Source: Delphinapterus leucas
Lineage: Eukaryota; Chordata; Mammalia; Artiodactyla; Monodontidae
Direction: 5' to 3'
DNA: 64,000 bases
Assembly: GCF_002288925.2 (NCBI RefSeq)
Contig: NW_022098036.1
Coordinates: forward strand, 45,201,204-45,265,203
Shown piece by piece: positions 10,801 through 21,827 of the stretch. The position numbers and the translations under genes were made by a program. The notes beneath the pieces were generated by a model that was not told the DNA's origin, made no database searches, and was given only the letters and a program-made list of their open reading frames with translations. Numbering within the stretch: position 1 is the first letter of the stretch; every line of letters begins with the position of its first letter.

Positions 10801-12583
10801 CTGCCCACTCCGTACAAGGCTTCTTTTCTTCCTCCCAGCTGATTCAGGTCCTCAGGGCCCTGGACAGAGATGAAGTCGGCAACAATAGCCGTATCTCCCT
10901 TCAAGGTCCTCTAGACCCCGATGCCAACTTCACTGTACGGGACAACCGAGGTGGGTAGCCTCCTACAACCGTGCCCATGCCTGCTTCCCTCCTCTCCTCT
11001 ACCACCCTCGGCCCTGCCTGCCTACCTGGGCCCTCCACCCAACAGAAGGTGGATGTGGTTTGGGGAGTTCCCTGGTGGCCTAGTGGTTAGGATTCTGGGC
11101 TTTCACTGCCATGGCCTGGGTTCAATCCCTGGTTGGGGAACTGAGATCCTGCAAGCCGCGCGCGCAGTGGGGCAAAAAAAAAACCAACACAGGGTGGATG
11201 TGGTTTTGCTCTTTGCAAACCTTCCCCACAGAAAGCTGTCTCCGTGGGCTGCAACGGCCTTACTGGGAACGTGTCCCAGGAGGTGACCCAACACCTTCCT
11301 CTCCCACAGATGGCTCTGCCAGCCTGCTGCTGCCCTCTCGCCCCGCCCCGCCCCGCCAGGCCCCCTACCTGGTCCCCATAGAACTGTGGGACTGGGGGCA
11401 GCCGGCACTGAGAAGCACCGCCACAGTAACTGTCAGCGTGTGCCGCTGCCGGCCCGATGGCTCCGTGGCCTCCTGCCGGCCCGAGGCTCAGCTCTCACCT
11501 GCTGGGCTCAGCACCGGGGCCCTGCTCGCAATCGTCACCTGTGTGGGCACCCTGCTTGGTGAGTCAGGCCACAGTGGGACATAAATGTGGGGTCCAGGCC
11601 TGCAGGGTGTGTGGAGAGGAACGAGGACACTGGACATAGGGAAATCCATCCTAGGTCTCGAAGGAACCCTCATGCCTGGATTTTCCCACTGCCTCATGCA
11701 TCCGAGACAAAAGCTCTGGCCTCATATCCCTGGCCTGTCAATCTAATGAGAGTCATGAGCCATAAAAACTGTTTATTGAGCCCTGACTCTGGGCCCCGTG
11801 TGGCATTGGGCACAGCACTTGGTATTTCATCCTTTCAACAACCCTGAGGGGTAAATATGTTTTCCCTCTTTTCCACACAAGCAATCTAAGGGCGAAAGAC
11901 GTTCAGGGAAGTTAAGCAACTTTCCATGGTCACACAGCGAGTAAAGGGTTGAAGTCAGGATTCAAACGAGCTTTGCCAGATGTCAAACCCAGGGCTTGCC
12001 ACCCCCAGGGCGTTCTGATTGGAACCAGGCTGCCCCACGCCTGGCCCTGCCGGCTCAGCGGCCCGTGTGCGCCTCTCCCCCAGCCCTGGTGGTGCTCTTC
12101 GTGGCCCTGCGACGCCAGAAGCAGGAAGCCCTGATGGTGCTGGAGGAGGAGGACGTGCGTGAGAACATCATCACCTATGACGACGAGGGCGGCGGCGAGG
12201 AGGACACAGAGGCCTTCGACATCAGCGCCCTGCAAAACCCCGACGGGGCCGCCCCGCCGGCTCCCGGCCCGACAGCGCGCCGAGATGTGCTGCCCTGGGC
12301 CAGGGCGCCGCGCCAGCCCTGGCCCCACGGCCCCGCCGACGTGGCGCAGCTGCTGGCGCTGCGGCTGCGTGGGGCAGACGACGACCCCAGCGTCCCACCC
12401 TACGACTCGGTGCAGGTGTACGGCTACGAGGGCCGGGGCTCCTCCTGTGGCTCCCTCAGCTCCCTGGGCTCCGGCAGCGAGATCGGCGGCGCCCCGGGCC
12501 CCGCTGAGCCGCTGGATGACTGGGGGCCGCTCTTCCGCACCCTGGCCGAGCTCTACGGGGCCAAGGAGCCCCCGGCTCCCTGA
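4860..12583 (+). CDS. CDH24: CDH24, cadherin-24 (type II classical cadherin)
   Basis: Coding exons 4860-5060, 5241-5535, 5727-5846, 5923-6090, 6261-6448, 6793-7046, 8195-8331, 10634-10755, 10839-10950, 11310-11558 and 12084-12583 all have GT/AG borders and join in phase to 781 codons plus TGA. Residues 1-~30 are a signal peptide. A propeptide ends at the basic site RTRR (41-44), followed by SWVWNQFFV with the two Trp residues of type II strand-swap adhesion. Five extracellular cadherin repeats follow. Calcium-linker motifs are DINDN (~142), DVNDN (~249), a degenerate QDAPEPP (~367) and DENDN (~470). A membrane segment lies at ~598-622. The cytoplasmic tail holds p120- and beta-catenin-type segments ([25 protein letters not shown], split here only as a landmark at ~629-653) and ends [12 protein letters not shown]. 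The length equals the short human isoform as I recall it. It acts in calcium-dependent cell-cell adhesion at the plasma membrane. The start was chosen because it precedes a signal peptide and sits soon after the exon acceptor. Confidence 0.95.
6525..6665 (+). repeat. MIR-like fragment
   Basis: Diverged MIR-type segment (CATCTTTCAGATGAGGGC... GACTGGCTCAGGACTTTGCA) in a CDH24 intron. Confidence 0.4.
7335..7715 (+). repeat. MIR SINE split by the hAT element
   Basis: The left part (7335-7435) has the MIR-type ACAACCTGTGAG segment, and the right part (7632-7715) has TTGCCCAAGGTCGCACAG and the GGGATTCAAAT motif. Removing the 180-bp insert restores a normal MIR order. Confidence 0.65.
7444..7623 (+). 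mobile_element. Small hAT-type DNA transposon with 8-bp target duplication
   Basis: A 180-bp element whose ends are imperfect inverted repeats (GCGGTCCCTGACC at the left, GGTTTGGGGACCCCTG read inward from the right end region). It is flanked by identical 8-bp copies CTTTAGAG at 7436-7443 and 7624-7631, the hallmark of hAT insertion. It has no coding capacity, and it interrupts a MIR. Confidence 0.75.
7778..7865 (+). repeat. MIR SINE fragment
   Basis: Contains the MIR core TTTGCCCAAGGTCACACAGC after a GAGGAAACAGG segment. Ancient mammalian SINE. Confidence 0.7.
9235..9435 (+). repeat. MIR SINE
   Basis: Typical MIR order: TTTATTGTGTATCGGACACT, CATTTAATCATCACCACAAC, then AAGTAACTTCCCAAGGTCAC. 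Lies in the TG-rich CDH24 intron. Confidence 0.8.
9618..9642. repeat. (TG)n microsatellite
   Basis: About 11-12 TG units within the degenerate alternating TG/TA part of a CDH24 intron. Confidence 0.9.
11062..11192 (+). mobile_element. CHR-type SINE, short form
   Basis: tRNA-derived head AGTTCCCTGGTGGCCTAGTG with B-box-like GGGTTCAATCC and an A-tail. Flanked by identical 14-bp target duplications GGTGGATGTGGTTT at 11048-11061 and 11193-11206. Lies in a CDH24 intron. Confidence 0.9.
11765..11975 (+). repeat. MIR SINE
   Basis: Near full-length MIR: TTTATTGAGCCCTGACTCTG, CTTTCAACAACCCTGAGGGG, and GTTAAGCAACTTTCCATGGT followed by the AGGATTCAAAC motif. Confidence 0.85.
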
Positions 12584-13500
12584 GAGCCGGCCTGGCCCTG
12601 CCCGCCACGGCGCAGCGGCCGCACAGGCCCTCTGAGTGAGCCCCCCGGGGTCCAGGCAGGCGGCAGCAGCCCAGGGGTCCCCAGGCCTCCCCGATCCCCG
12701 TGTCCCTCCTCCCCACTTCCCCAGGGCAACCTCCTCCTTACCTCCCTCGTCCTGAGTCGTCTGTTCATCTCTCTCCAGGGATCTCTGTCTCTGTCTCTGA
12801 CACTCTCCCTGTCTGGGTCTGCGTTGTGCGGCTCAGACTCTGAATCTCTCCGTTCTCTCACTGTGATTCCACTTTCTTGTGGCTCTGTTTTGGTCTCCCC
12901 CATTCTAAATCTGTCACTCACGGCTCTGTCTGTCGCCCGTGCCCGCACACACGCTCTCTGTCTGTCTCCTGCCCACATCTGCCCGCATTCTCTGTGGGTC
13001 CCTGTGACTGCCTTTTTGGTTTCTTCTGTTGTCCATCCCAGAAACAAGAGAAACTTCCAGCCACTGCTGCCCACCCTCCTGCAGGGGATGTTCTGCCCCA
13101 GGTCAGTGTCCCTAGACTATGTGGAACACAGGGGTGGCCCAAAGCCCTCCCTCACGCCCCACCTCTCACTCGGGCTCTCCTGTCATTGCAGACCTGCCCG
13201 CATGGTTCCATCCATCACTCATGGCCTCATCCTGGCTCCATTGGCCTCCAGCAGAGAGAGGGAGCCAGCTCACCTCCCGGGGCAAGAGCTCCAGCCCCCA
13301 GTGGCCGCCTCCCTGGAGCTCTGCCCAGCTGTCAGCCGGCCCTGGGCATCCTAGCTCTGGGCATCGTCTTGTGTGCTTTCCAGGCCCCAGGGGGAGGGAT
13401 GGGAAGGAAAGAGGGAGGCAGCTGGGGAAGGGGAAGAGGGAGGAAGGGGAGGGGCCTCCATCTCTAATTTCATAATAAACAAACACTTTATTTTGTAAAG
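12584..13500 (+). other. CDH24: CDH24 3'UTR
   Basis: Sequence after the CDH24 stop, rich in CTCTGT-type pyrimidine repeats at 12770-12980. It ends with a canonical AATAAA at 13474-13479 followed by a T-rich stretch. No other gene is visible here. Confidence 0.7.
13474..13479 (+). terminator. CDH24: CDH24 polyadenylation signal AATAAA
   Basis: Canonical hexamer about 890 bp after the CDH24 stop, followed within 20 bp by TTTATTTTGT. It is the first canonical hexamer downstream. Confidence 0.75.
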
Positions 13501-15975
13501 CTGGAGTCCTGCTTTCCTTTCTGCACTCAGGTGTCTGTAAGAGCGTCACTGTGCCAAAGGGCTGGAGGAGAGGCCTAAGCCCACTCCCTCGACCCCTTCT
13601 CCTTTCTCCTTTGGGGGACAGTCGCTTCAAGTCCCCTTAATAGAGGAGGCTTTGGGTTGACACCATACAGGGACGAAAGAGATAATGACATGTACCTCTA
13701 CCCCCACAACCTCTGGGTTCTCTATTGGTCTCAAACTGTCCAAGGAAATTAAGATGTGGAGATTGGCCAGAGGGGAAAGTGGGAAGGAGAAAGTGGAGAA
13801 AAGGGGGAGCTATAAAAGACTAAGAAGAGAGGAAGAGGAGCTCTAGACTAGGAATAAGTATGGGTAGGGAAGAGCAGAGGGGGGTAAGCCAGTGCCTCCT
13901 GGGGCCTGTGGTCCCAGTTGGAGAAAGGGTGGGCCAGGGCGAGGTGGCACAGTCACAGTGGATCTGGGGCCTGCTGCCCCACCTTTTATTCTTCCCAGTC
14001 TCTGGTCTTACTCTTTGTGGGCACAAAGAGGAGGGAGAGGGACCAGGGAGGCGGGCTGTTCGAAGGGCTGAATCAAAGTTAGCTGGGGTGGGAGCCCAGC
14101 GGGTGGCCAGCATCTCTCACCGTGCACTCCCTAAGCAGAGAAGGGGTCCACCCGGCAACCAGAATTAGCACCCACGCCTCGTAACTCCAGGCAGGGCTCC
14201 TGGGGACTCAAGTAGATGGGTCACGATAGGTCCTTGTGACCTTCCCCTCCAAGTGCGGAGTGCAGATAATCAGGGATGGCTGCTCTAATGGGAAGATGCC
14301 TTCTTGTACCTTCCACGCCGTTTGGTTAGGGCAACCAGGCGGTGGGAGAACAAGGACCCTGCTCCGATGCTGGCATTGTCATTGACTCTGCTGAAGGCTG
14401 GAACCCGGCCCCTGCCTGCCTGAAGGCCTGTGTGAGAGCAGACTGTCTGCCCCTGAGGGAGACGATTCGGAGGCAGCACTCCAAGCAGGGAGCCACAAGA
14501 ACAAGTCTTCCTGTTCAGAGCTAGATCCACACCTTTGGTCTCCCCTGATGTCTGCATCAAGCCTCCAGGAGTAAGTGGAGAGAAGGAGGGATTGACACGT
14601 GGGCCACCCCTGGGCGAGGAGGGGTGCATTGAAGTGGGATGCAGGCCTTTGCCTCCTCTCCCAGCCCTCCTTAACACCCTCCTGAGGTCCTCCCCAACTC
14701 ATTAAGCTTCAAGGAAAACAACAGTGTAGGGAAACAGGCTTTTCAGCTAGACCCTCCGGCTTATCTCTGGTCTTAAATACCTCACCATTGGAAACACAGA
14801 ATCCGTCAAAGGGAGGGAAGAAGGGCAGAACCATGGAAGGAAAAGAGAGAGAAAGGGAGAGGTGATGGGAGGAGACGCAAGAAGAGTGGGGCTCCCCCCT
14901 GTTATGCCCTCCCTACCTGGGTTTAATCCTCCTTCCCTGATTAATGGGAAGAGGAGGGGCACAGAGTGTTCCAGGGGGTGAGCCGCATGTGGTTCTCAGG
15001 GAGCCTTGGGCTGGGCTCAAGTGGCAACCCCAAGCTAGCCCGCCCCTCCTTCCCTGCCTTTTCTCACCCCTGGGGCTTCAGGACAGGGGTGGGAGGATGC
15101 AGAAGTATCGAACCAGTGGGGTGAGCCCTGCCCCACCCCACTCTGGACCTTTTTTCCCCAAAAGAAGTGATAAGGCCCATCTTTCTCCCTGATAACTTCC
15201 AGCCTGTTTCCTGTCTCTGCACATAGGAACTGCACGTGCATCACCTATCCTGGATCACTCACATACAACAGGTCACAGACCCACACTCACCTCTGCACGT
15301 GGAGGTGCCCCCTCTTATGTCTGCGTCAATCAAACACTTGAACCCTGGGCAAAAGCTGCCCTTCCTCCTGTGTTCCTCCAGGACCAAGCTGGCCTAGGGG
15401 TCCTTGACCTCTAGTGATCATTGCCAGTGTCCTGCACCTCCTCCCCTGAGGCTGAGGAGTGGGTGAGGGATGAAGAATTGCTATGGAGGCCACCAGCCAG
15501 ATTCCCAGACCCTGGCTCGAAGCCTAGTCTTCCTGTACTGGGCACCTTTCTGCGGCTCCCCTCCCCCTGACCATTTCCCCCCCTCTCCCCTACTGCTTTC
15601 CCTCCTGGGACTCCCTCAGCTTTCTTCCCTCCTCTCCCATCATCCCCTGAAAGCCAGAGTCTGCTGGGGCTCCTCTGTCTGGCCAGCTCCTGCCTGGAGG
15701 AATTCTTAGCCTGAGGTGCAGGCTTGGGGCTCACAACTGGGCTGGAGGCTGGGAGGAGGGGTGTCCAGGAGGGAGGAAAGGTATTGTTCATCTTGGGACT
15801 GGAAGCTGTAGGAGTGGGATAGAGAAAGAAGATTCAGGAACCTTCAGGTGCCACCTCCTAGGCTGACCGTGCTTTCCTCCCTCACTTGGCCTGGGGAGGG
15901 GAGGGCGGGGAGGCATCCCTCCTGGAGCTGTCAGCCTGCATCGCCAAGTCAGGGCTTACAAGGGAGCGGCAAGGG

Positions 15976-16000
15976 GACGGGGGGTGGGGGGGGGGGGGGG
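15976..16000 (+). repeat. G-run, possible G-quadruplex
   Basis: ACGGGGGGTGG followed by a run of about 14 G. Four G-tracts are available on the plus strand. Confidence 0.7.
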
Positions 16001-16384
16001 AAAGGATGTGCTAACCCAGCAGTTCCCACTAGCACAGATGCTTCTCTCTTTTCTTCATGCCCAGAGGGAGCTACTGGAAAGAGAGGCTAGAGAGAAGGCA
16101 AAGGGACAGCAGGAGGAGAAGTTGGGCAACGGCCATGACATGCCTGGAAGCCAGAGTGCAAGGGAGGGGGGAGGTGCCTGGGGCGATGGCTCAGGCCCTG
16201 ACAAGCGGGGGTAGAGGGGGCTCAGCCCTCCAGGCCCTCGGGCTCCTCTGGGTTCCTCCTTCCCTGGCCACCAGGCAGGGGCACGGCCCAGCTGCTCTCT
16301 TCCCCACGTCACTCCCCAGACGCCTGGCAGGAAGAGGCCCTGGGAGAGAAACTGAGCTGAAGGACCACAGCCCTGGAGCGGAAG

Positions 16385-16510
16385 GCCTGCACCCCAGCAT
16401 CATCTCTGCACTGACTGTGTGACCTAGGGCAAGTCACATAACCCTTTGAACCTGTTTCCTCTTCTGTCAAGTGAGGATCATTTTTACCTCAAAGAGTTAT
16501 CATGAAAACT
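16385..16510 (-). repeat. MIR SINE (reverse part)
   Basis: Shows the MIR head region GACTGTGTGACCTAGGGCAA and the segment TTTGAACCTGTTTCCTCTTC. A further MIR end-like piece at 16815-16875 reads GCGCAATAAGTACTTGCTGA. Confidence 0.65.
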
Positions 16511-17090
16511 TCGCTCAGGAAAGGGGTTTGCATCATGGTCATTAGGGTCAGGTCGGGGAGGGGGGCAGAGAAGAAAAACAGATGTGGGAAGCCCATCGCC
16601 ACCCCCAGGTGTACATGCTGCACTGTCCCTGTCCCTTCCAGCCTGGGCCCGCTGGGCTACTATCCCCACTTCATTCTCCTCCAGCCATCTCCACTCACCA
16701 AGGTGAGAAAGTGGCGAAGACTCTGAAGCTGAGCTAAGGACTAAAACGAGAGGAAGAGAGACTGGGGATAGGAGGGGAAAAAGCAGAAAGGAGGATGGCA
16801 AGAAAAGAGGGTCTAGCACCTAGCACAGCATCTGGCGTGCAGCCGGTGCGCAATAAGTACTTGCTGAAAGAGGACTCGGTGCTGAGAAGGAGGCTGGATC
16901 AATCTATTGGGCGCCAACAGGAACATGTCGGAGAGAGCCTCAATGGCTCCGGGAGGAGAAAGGGATGGAGACTTGCAACAAATGAAGCTGGCAACCCACG
17001 AGAGCAGGAGCCAGACGCCATGAGTCTGCCCCCACTGCGGCCCCACCTGCCACCCACTCCCAGGGCTGGGCCCCCAGGTCCTGCTGCTGC

Positions 17091-17966
17091 TCACAGCGCC
17101 TCTGCAGGCATCTTCGAGTCCCCCGGGGCTGGCGCCACAGACGGTCCTCCGCCTTCACCGGCTCTGTCCGGGGTGGCCTCCTCCTCCCGTTCCTGCTCTG
17201 GCCCCGGCCCTGGGAGCTTCCGCAGTTCCGAGTACAGCACCCAGGCATCGTTGCAGGACACATATTCCCATCCACTCTCCCGCACGTGGAAGAGGTCCAC
17301 GGAGCCCCCCGAGTAGGCATCACGGTGGGTGGCATGGGCCACAGCATGGCGGGCCAGGGCATAGGCTTCCTGGGTGCTCATGTCATAGTGGTAGCCGCCA
17401 TCTAGCACACCATAGGCATAGGGAGATCCAGAGCCCACCGAGAAGATGTCCCCCTGCAGGCAGGTGCCGTCGCTGTAGACGTAGAAGAGGGCAGGGCCGG
17501 AACGGTCCCAGCCGCACAGGGCAGTGGCCACGCACAGGTCCAGCCCCCGATAGCGCGACATCATGACCGATAAGAGTCTGGCGGCGCCGGCCACGCTGGG
17601 CAGCTGACCCTCCCTCAGTGCCCGCAGCCGCAGCTCCCGCTGTAGCACCCGGTACCATGTGGCGCAGTCGGCCGAGGTGCCAGAGGCGGTGCCCAGGAGG
17701 TGCTGATGCACGGGGATGACCTTGCGTGAGGCTGGACAGGCCACGTAGTCACCACAGGAGGACCGCGTGTCAGCCGCAGCGATGACTCCATGACGAAAGC
17801 GGAAAGCCAGGGTCGTGGTACCATGGGCCAGCCTGGGGCCGTGGATCTGCAGGAAGGTTTGAGGGGCCCAGCCCTGGGGCACAGCCCAGCCACCAGCCTG
17901 AGGCAGGTGAGGTGAAGCTTCTTGGGTGTCGGGGGCCTGCCACTTGCACACATCCTGCAGAGCCAT
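17091..17966 (-). CDS. PSMB11: PSMB11, proteasome subunit beta5t (thymoproteasome)
   Basis: Single uninterrupted frame of 291 codons plus stop on the minus strand, starting [10 protein letters not shown] at 17966. Residues 1-49 are a propeptide ending LAHG; processing exposes Thr50 in HG/TTTLAF, the catalytic nucleophile. Mature-enzyme landmarks are Asp17, Lys33, the SVGSGS loop (~127-132) and RDAYSGGS (~166-173), all intact. This Ntn-hydrolase replaces beta5 in 20S proteasomes of thymic cortical epithelium, where it shapes peptides for CD8 T-cell positive selection. The gene is intronless, as in other mammals, and lies head-to-head with its paralogue PSMB5. The acidic tail after the core ([17 protein letters not shown]) is lineage-variable. 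A methionine 26 codons further upstream is open in frame but the family start is MALQ. Unusual residues are given in the findings. Confidence 0.96.
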   Translation of the reverse strand: MALQDVCKWQAPDTQEASPHLPQAGGWAVPQGWAPQTFLQIHGPRLAHGTTTLAFRFRHGVIAAADTRSSCGDYVACPASRKVIPVHQHLLGTASGTSADCATWYRVLQRELRLRALREGQLPSVAGAARLLSVMMSRYRGLDLCVATALCGWDRSGPALFYVYSDGTCLQGDIFSVGSGSPYAYGVLDGGYHYDMSTQEAYALARHAVAHATHRDAYSGGSVDLFHVRESGWEYVSCNDAWVLYSELRKLPGPGPEQEREEEATPDRAGEGGGPSVAPAPGDSKMPAEAL

Positions 17967-18300
17967 CCCTGGGGTCCAGCGAAGGTTGGAAGGAACAAGG
18001 CAGGGATTTGTGAGCTGGGTCAGGCGGAGGAAGAGAGAGAGCAAGGAGGAGCTGGGCTGCGGCCAGAACCAGCTGGGAAGGCGTGTGATCTGTGGCTTCC
18101 CTTCTCCCTAACCCCAAACCAGGCTTTGGGACTGGCTGATAGAGCAGCACCCTCTCCCTCAGAGGACTGCTGAGGGGAGACAGAGCGAGGCCAGTAGAGT
18201 CTCCAGCGCTGGGGAGACGCTGCCCATGACACACCCGAGCGTCATCCAAGGAGTCTCCTGTCTGTCATCCTCCAAGCACCTGGAGTTGGGTGGTGGCTGG
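17967..18300 (-). promoter_or_regulatory. PSMB11: PSMB11 upstream region with two GACGC cores
   Basis: Upstream of the PSMB11 start two copies of the pentamer GACGC occur: 18216-18220 on the plus strand and 18239-18243 on the minus strand, 18 bp apart. GACGC is the reported core of FOXN1 binding, the thymic epithelial factor that activates this gene. Assignment as functional sites is inference; the pentamer is short. Confidence 0.35.
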
Positions 18301-18484
18301 GTAACTGAAAAGGAAAGGGAGCACCAGTGGAAGGAGCAGAGCTGGGTTCCTCTGGGTTTTCCTGTGGGGGGCACTGGGCGCACAAAGATAAATAAGGCCC
18401 TGCCCCTGCCCTGAAAGGGCTGCCAGCCTAGGGAAAGGTGGAGACAAGTCAGTGCAATGGCACAGTCAGAAGAGATTGCCATGG

Positions 18485-18613
18485 GCGTTCCCCGGTGGCC
18501 TAGTGGTTGGGATGCCGGGCTTTCACTGTTGTGGCCCGGGTTCGATCCCTGGTCGGGGAGCTGGGATCCCACAAGCTGCGTGGTTTAGCCAACAAAACAA
18601 AACAAAATGGAAT
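18485..18613 (+). mobile_element. CHR-type SINE, short form
   Basis: Head GTTCCCCGGTGGCCTAGTGG, B-box-like GGGTTCGATCC, and a CAAAA-rich tail. 12-bp target duplications AGATTGCCATGG at 18473-18484 and 18614-18625. Confidence 0.9.
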
Positions 18614-19589
18614 AGATTGCCATGGACCCACCCGTGGCAGGAGTCCCTAATGCTGGGTTCTCTCTTCTGGGGTGTGGGGTCGGGGAGCTATGACGCTGAG
18701 CTCACAGGTTCACCTCATGGTCAAGGTGAGGAAAGAGAAATGGACTGGGGTAAGGACAAAAGAGACAAGAGCAAGAGAGCCTGGTATGGGGTGCTCAGAT
18801 ACCTTCAGAAAGGCAGAGTACTGAGGGGCCAGGTGAAGGGGAGCTAGAACCTGGAGATCTTTTTCTCCTCTGCTTTGGGGGTGAACGTGAACTTCCATCT
18901 GCGTACAAACGTGGCACTTCTGACAGTTCTCTGGCAGTATAGCTTCTCTGACTGGTGTTAAAGTTCTGAGGATGTAGCTGAAAGGATCTATTGGTCCCCC
19001 TTCTGCCCAATAGTTCTCGATGGCAAGAGGCTGGTTTGTGGTTCCAAGGCAGGAGAAACAACGGACTTTGATGCCGTAATGCTGAGTCTAAGTCTTAGAC
19101 CAACCAAGGGTGGCCTGACAGCTGGCCCTTCAGAAACATAAAGTAGATTGGGGCAGAGTGACAAGCTACAGCTACTTCCATATGCAGCATGTTTTACTAA
19201 ACATTACAGCTCAGAGAGGTGCTATGGGAAGGGGTTTATTCAAAGAAACAGACGTTTCTGCAAAGGAAAGAGCCCGGACCCTCCAGACATCATGATGCTG
19301 AGGCTGTGGCATCATAGTTTCCTGGAGTCTCAGTACTAAGGGCAAGTGTAACATGTCAGGGGAAGACTGGAGAAACCAGAAAGTCACACAAAGGTCCAAC
19401 TAGTCCTTCTTTCTTCCTTGGTGTCGGACCACATGGGAATCTTACTGAAGAGATAAGAATGTCTCCTCTTTCTAACAACTAAGTCTTAGACTATATATGG
19501 CTGGATTGCCACGTCTCTAAGTCAGGCCATTATTAAGTCAGATCTGCGCAGGTGAGTGGCCCAGTAACTGGCCACCCACCAGTCTCCCC

Positions 19590-20015
19590 CTCTAACCTTA
19601 TCCTCCACACTGACATGATTTCCTAAGGTATCACTCAAATCCCATGTCTCCTCTAGTAAGAAACCTTGAAGCGTTACAAGATCAAGTCCACCCCAGGCTG
19701 GCATTTAAGGCCCACTGTGGTCCAGTCCTAATCCATCCACCACAACCTCTTTTCACGCAATTCCTAACACATCTCCCACCTCCCCTTCATCTTTTTGAAT
19801 CCTATCTTTCCAAGTCTGGCTTAAGTACCACCTATTCTGAAAATACTTCCCAGATCCAGGCTGAGAGAGGAGAGGCTGTGAGTTTGAGAAGAAAGGGGAT
19901 CTAAGTGATATTTAAGGAAATGATCCAGACCTCCTTGGAAAAGCCTTCCTGGACCCCCAACCTCACCCCAATCTATACTAAACTCTCTCACTTCTGAACT
20001 ACAGCACTTATCATT
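19590..20015 (-). repeat. L2-like LINE fragment
   Basis: Contains GCTTAAGTACCACCTATTCTG and AAGCCTTCCTGGACCCCC, which resemble the conserved end of L2. Diverged. Confidence 0.5.
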
Positions 20016-20017
20016 GT

Positions 20018-20815
20018 TTTCTTCCCCCAACCCCTGCTTTATTGAGATACAATGGACATATAGCATTGCGTAAGTTTAAGGTGTACAACATGATGATTTG
20101 ATACCTCTGTGTGCGTGTCTGTGTATTGCAAAATGTTTACACCGTAAGGTAAGTTATATCCTTCACCTTACTTGATTACCATTTTTGTTGTTGTTATGAT
20201 AAGAACATTTAAGATCTACTCTCTTGGCAACTTTCAAGTATACAAGAGTATTGTTAACTGTAATTGCCATGCTGTACATTAGATTCCCAGAACTTATTCC
20301 TCTTATGACTGGAAGTTTGTACACTTTTGACCAACATCTCATTTTCTCCAACCCTGGGCCTCTGGCAACCACCAATCTACTATCTGTTTCTAAAAGTTCG
20401 GCTTTGTTAGACCCTACATATAAGTAAGATCATACAGCATTTGTTTTTCTCCATCTGACTTCTTGCACTTAGCAATAATGCCCTCAGGTTTCATCCAAGT
20501 TGTCACAGATGGCAGGATTTCCTTCTTTTTTATGGCTGAATAATGTTCCACCACATATATAACAATTTATGCGTTCATCCATTGATGATGGATATTGTTT
20601 CCATGTCTTGGCAGTTGTGAATAATGCTGCAATGAACACTGGGGTGCAGCTATCTCTACGAGATAATGATTTCATTTCCTTCAGATAAATACCCAGACAT
20701 GGGATTACTAGGTCATATGGTAGTTCTATTTTTAATTTTTTTTGAGGAACCTCCATACTATTCTCCATAGTGACTGCACCAATTTATATTCCCACCAACA
20801 GCAGCACTGATCATT
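20018..20815 (-). mobile_element. L1 ORF2 3' part and tail
   Basis: The minus strand still encodes an L1 ORF2 C-terminal remnant at 20484-20768 (with [20 protein letters not shown]), and 20030-20480 carries old L1 3'UTR. 5'-truncated and inactive. Confidence 0.85.
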
Positions 20816-20819
20816 TGTA

Positions 20820-21260
20820 CCTCTCCTCCTTGAGGTCTCCCTGAGTGGGACCTTGGAGCAGAGAACTAATGTAAGGTAAATTGGGAACAGATTATGGAAG
20901 GCCTTGAATGCATGCTGAGGAGCTGAACCTTACAGACCATTTTTAAGCAGGCAAATGATAAGATCAAGATGATGTTTCAGGAAAATCAATCTGGTGCTGC
21001 ACAGAATAAATTAGAGATATAGTTGGTACCCAGAAAAATCAGGAGAATATTTCAGTAATTCAGGAGTGAGGAGATAAGAAGCCAAAGGTGGTATCAGTTG
21101 CAACGAAAAAGAATGTGAGAAGCACTGTAGAGGGAGAATGAACAGGACTTGGCAACCTAGTGGACGTGGAGTAAAGGAAGGGGAGTTGTCAAGATGAGCC
21201 AGGGCTTCAAGCCTCTGTGACTGGAAAAACATTATTGTCATTCTTTCATGTGTTCATTTT
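20820..21260 (-). repeat. Old LINE-like repeat (copy 1)
   Basis: ATTATGGAAGGCCTTGAATG, TTTTTAAGCAGGCAAATGAT and ATTTCAGTAATTCAGGAGTG follow the same order as in the copies near 40440-40770 and 62650-63740. Family not named. Confidence 0.45.
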
Positions 21261-21322
21261 GCAAACGTGTATTAAGCACACAGCGGGCACAGAGATAAAT
21301 AGTAGAGAAATGCCTGTCTTTA

Positions 21323-21449
21323 CAGTTGTTGGGTTTTTTTGGCCATGCCATGCAGCTTGTGGGATCTTAGTTCCCTGACCAGGGATTGAACCCGAGGCCC
21401 TGGCGCTGAAAGTGTGCAGTCCTAACCACTGGACCGCCAGGGAATTCCC
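21323..21449 (-). mobile_element. CHR-type SINE, short form
   Basis: Reverse-oriented copy ending CCAGGGAATTCCC. 18-bp target duplications GAGAAATGCCTGTCTTTA at 21305-21322 and 21450-21467. Confidence 0.92.
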
Positions 21450-21827
21450 GAGAAATGCCTGTCTTTAAAAGTTCACAATCCAGTGGGAGATAAATGTATA
21501 TTTATAACCAGGTAAAATGTGAAAGTGCCTTAAGAGAGGCAGACAGCATTAGTGGCAGAGGGAAAGAACCACTGTGAGAAGTCAGGAGGATTAGCTGCAT
21601 TGCAGGAGTGACTGCAAAATAATACTTGCTCAGTAAACAGAGGCACTCTGCATTTTCCACACCATCCAACTGTGAGACCCACAGAAAGATCTTCTGCTTC
21701 ATTATATTCTGATGGTTGGGTTTGGAAAGAGTTGTCAAATTTCAGCATTAAAAATACAACACTCTCAGAGTCTGTTGGGAGGAGGAGGGGCTGAGTTGGG
21801 CATCAGAGGAAAGAGGAATTTAGATAT

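Larger units (their letters stand above)
13501..17090. other. Intergenic spacer CDH24-PSMB11
   Basis: No coding exon is recognised. The two convergent genes, CDH24 (+) and PSMB11 (-), end on either side. The sequence is mostly unique with purine-rich patches (13740-13860, 14780-14890), a G-run at about 15976-16000, and MIR remnants at 16385-16510 and 16815-16875. Confidence 0.7.

Noticed and set aside
16795..17316. 173-residue plus-strand frame
   Set aside because: It overlaps PSMB11 on the opposite strand and reflects its codon use.
20484..20768. 94-residue minus-strand frame as a host gene
   Set aside because: It is a remnant of L1 ORF2 with no upstream coding region.
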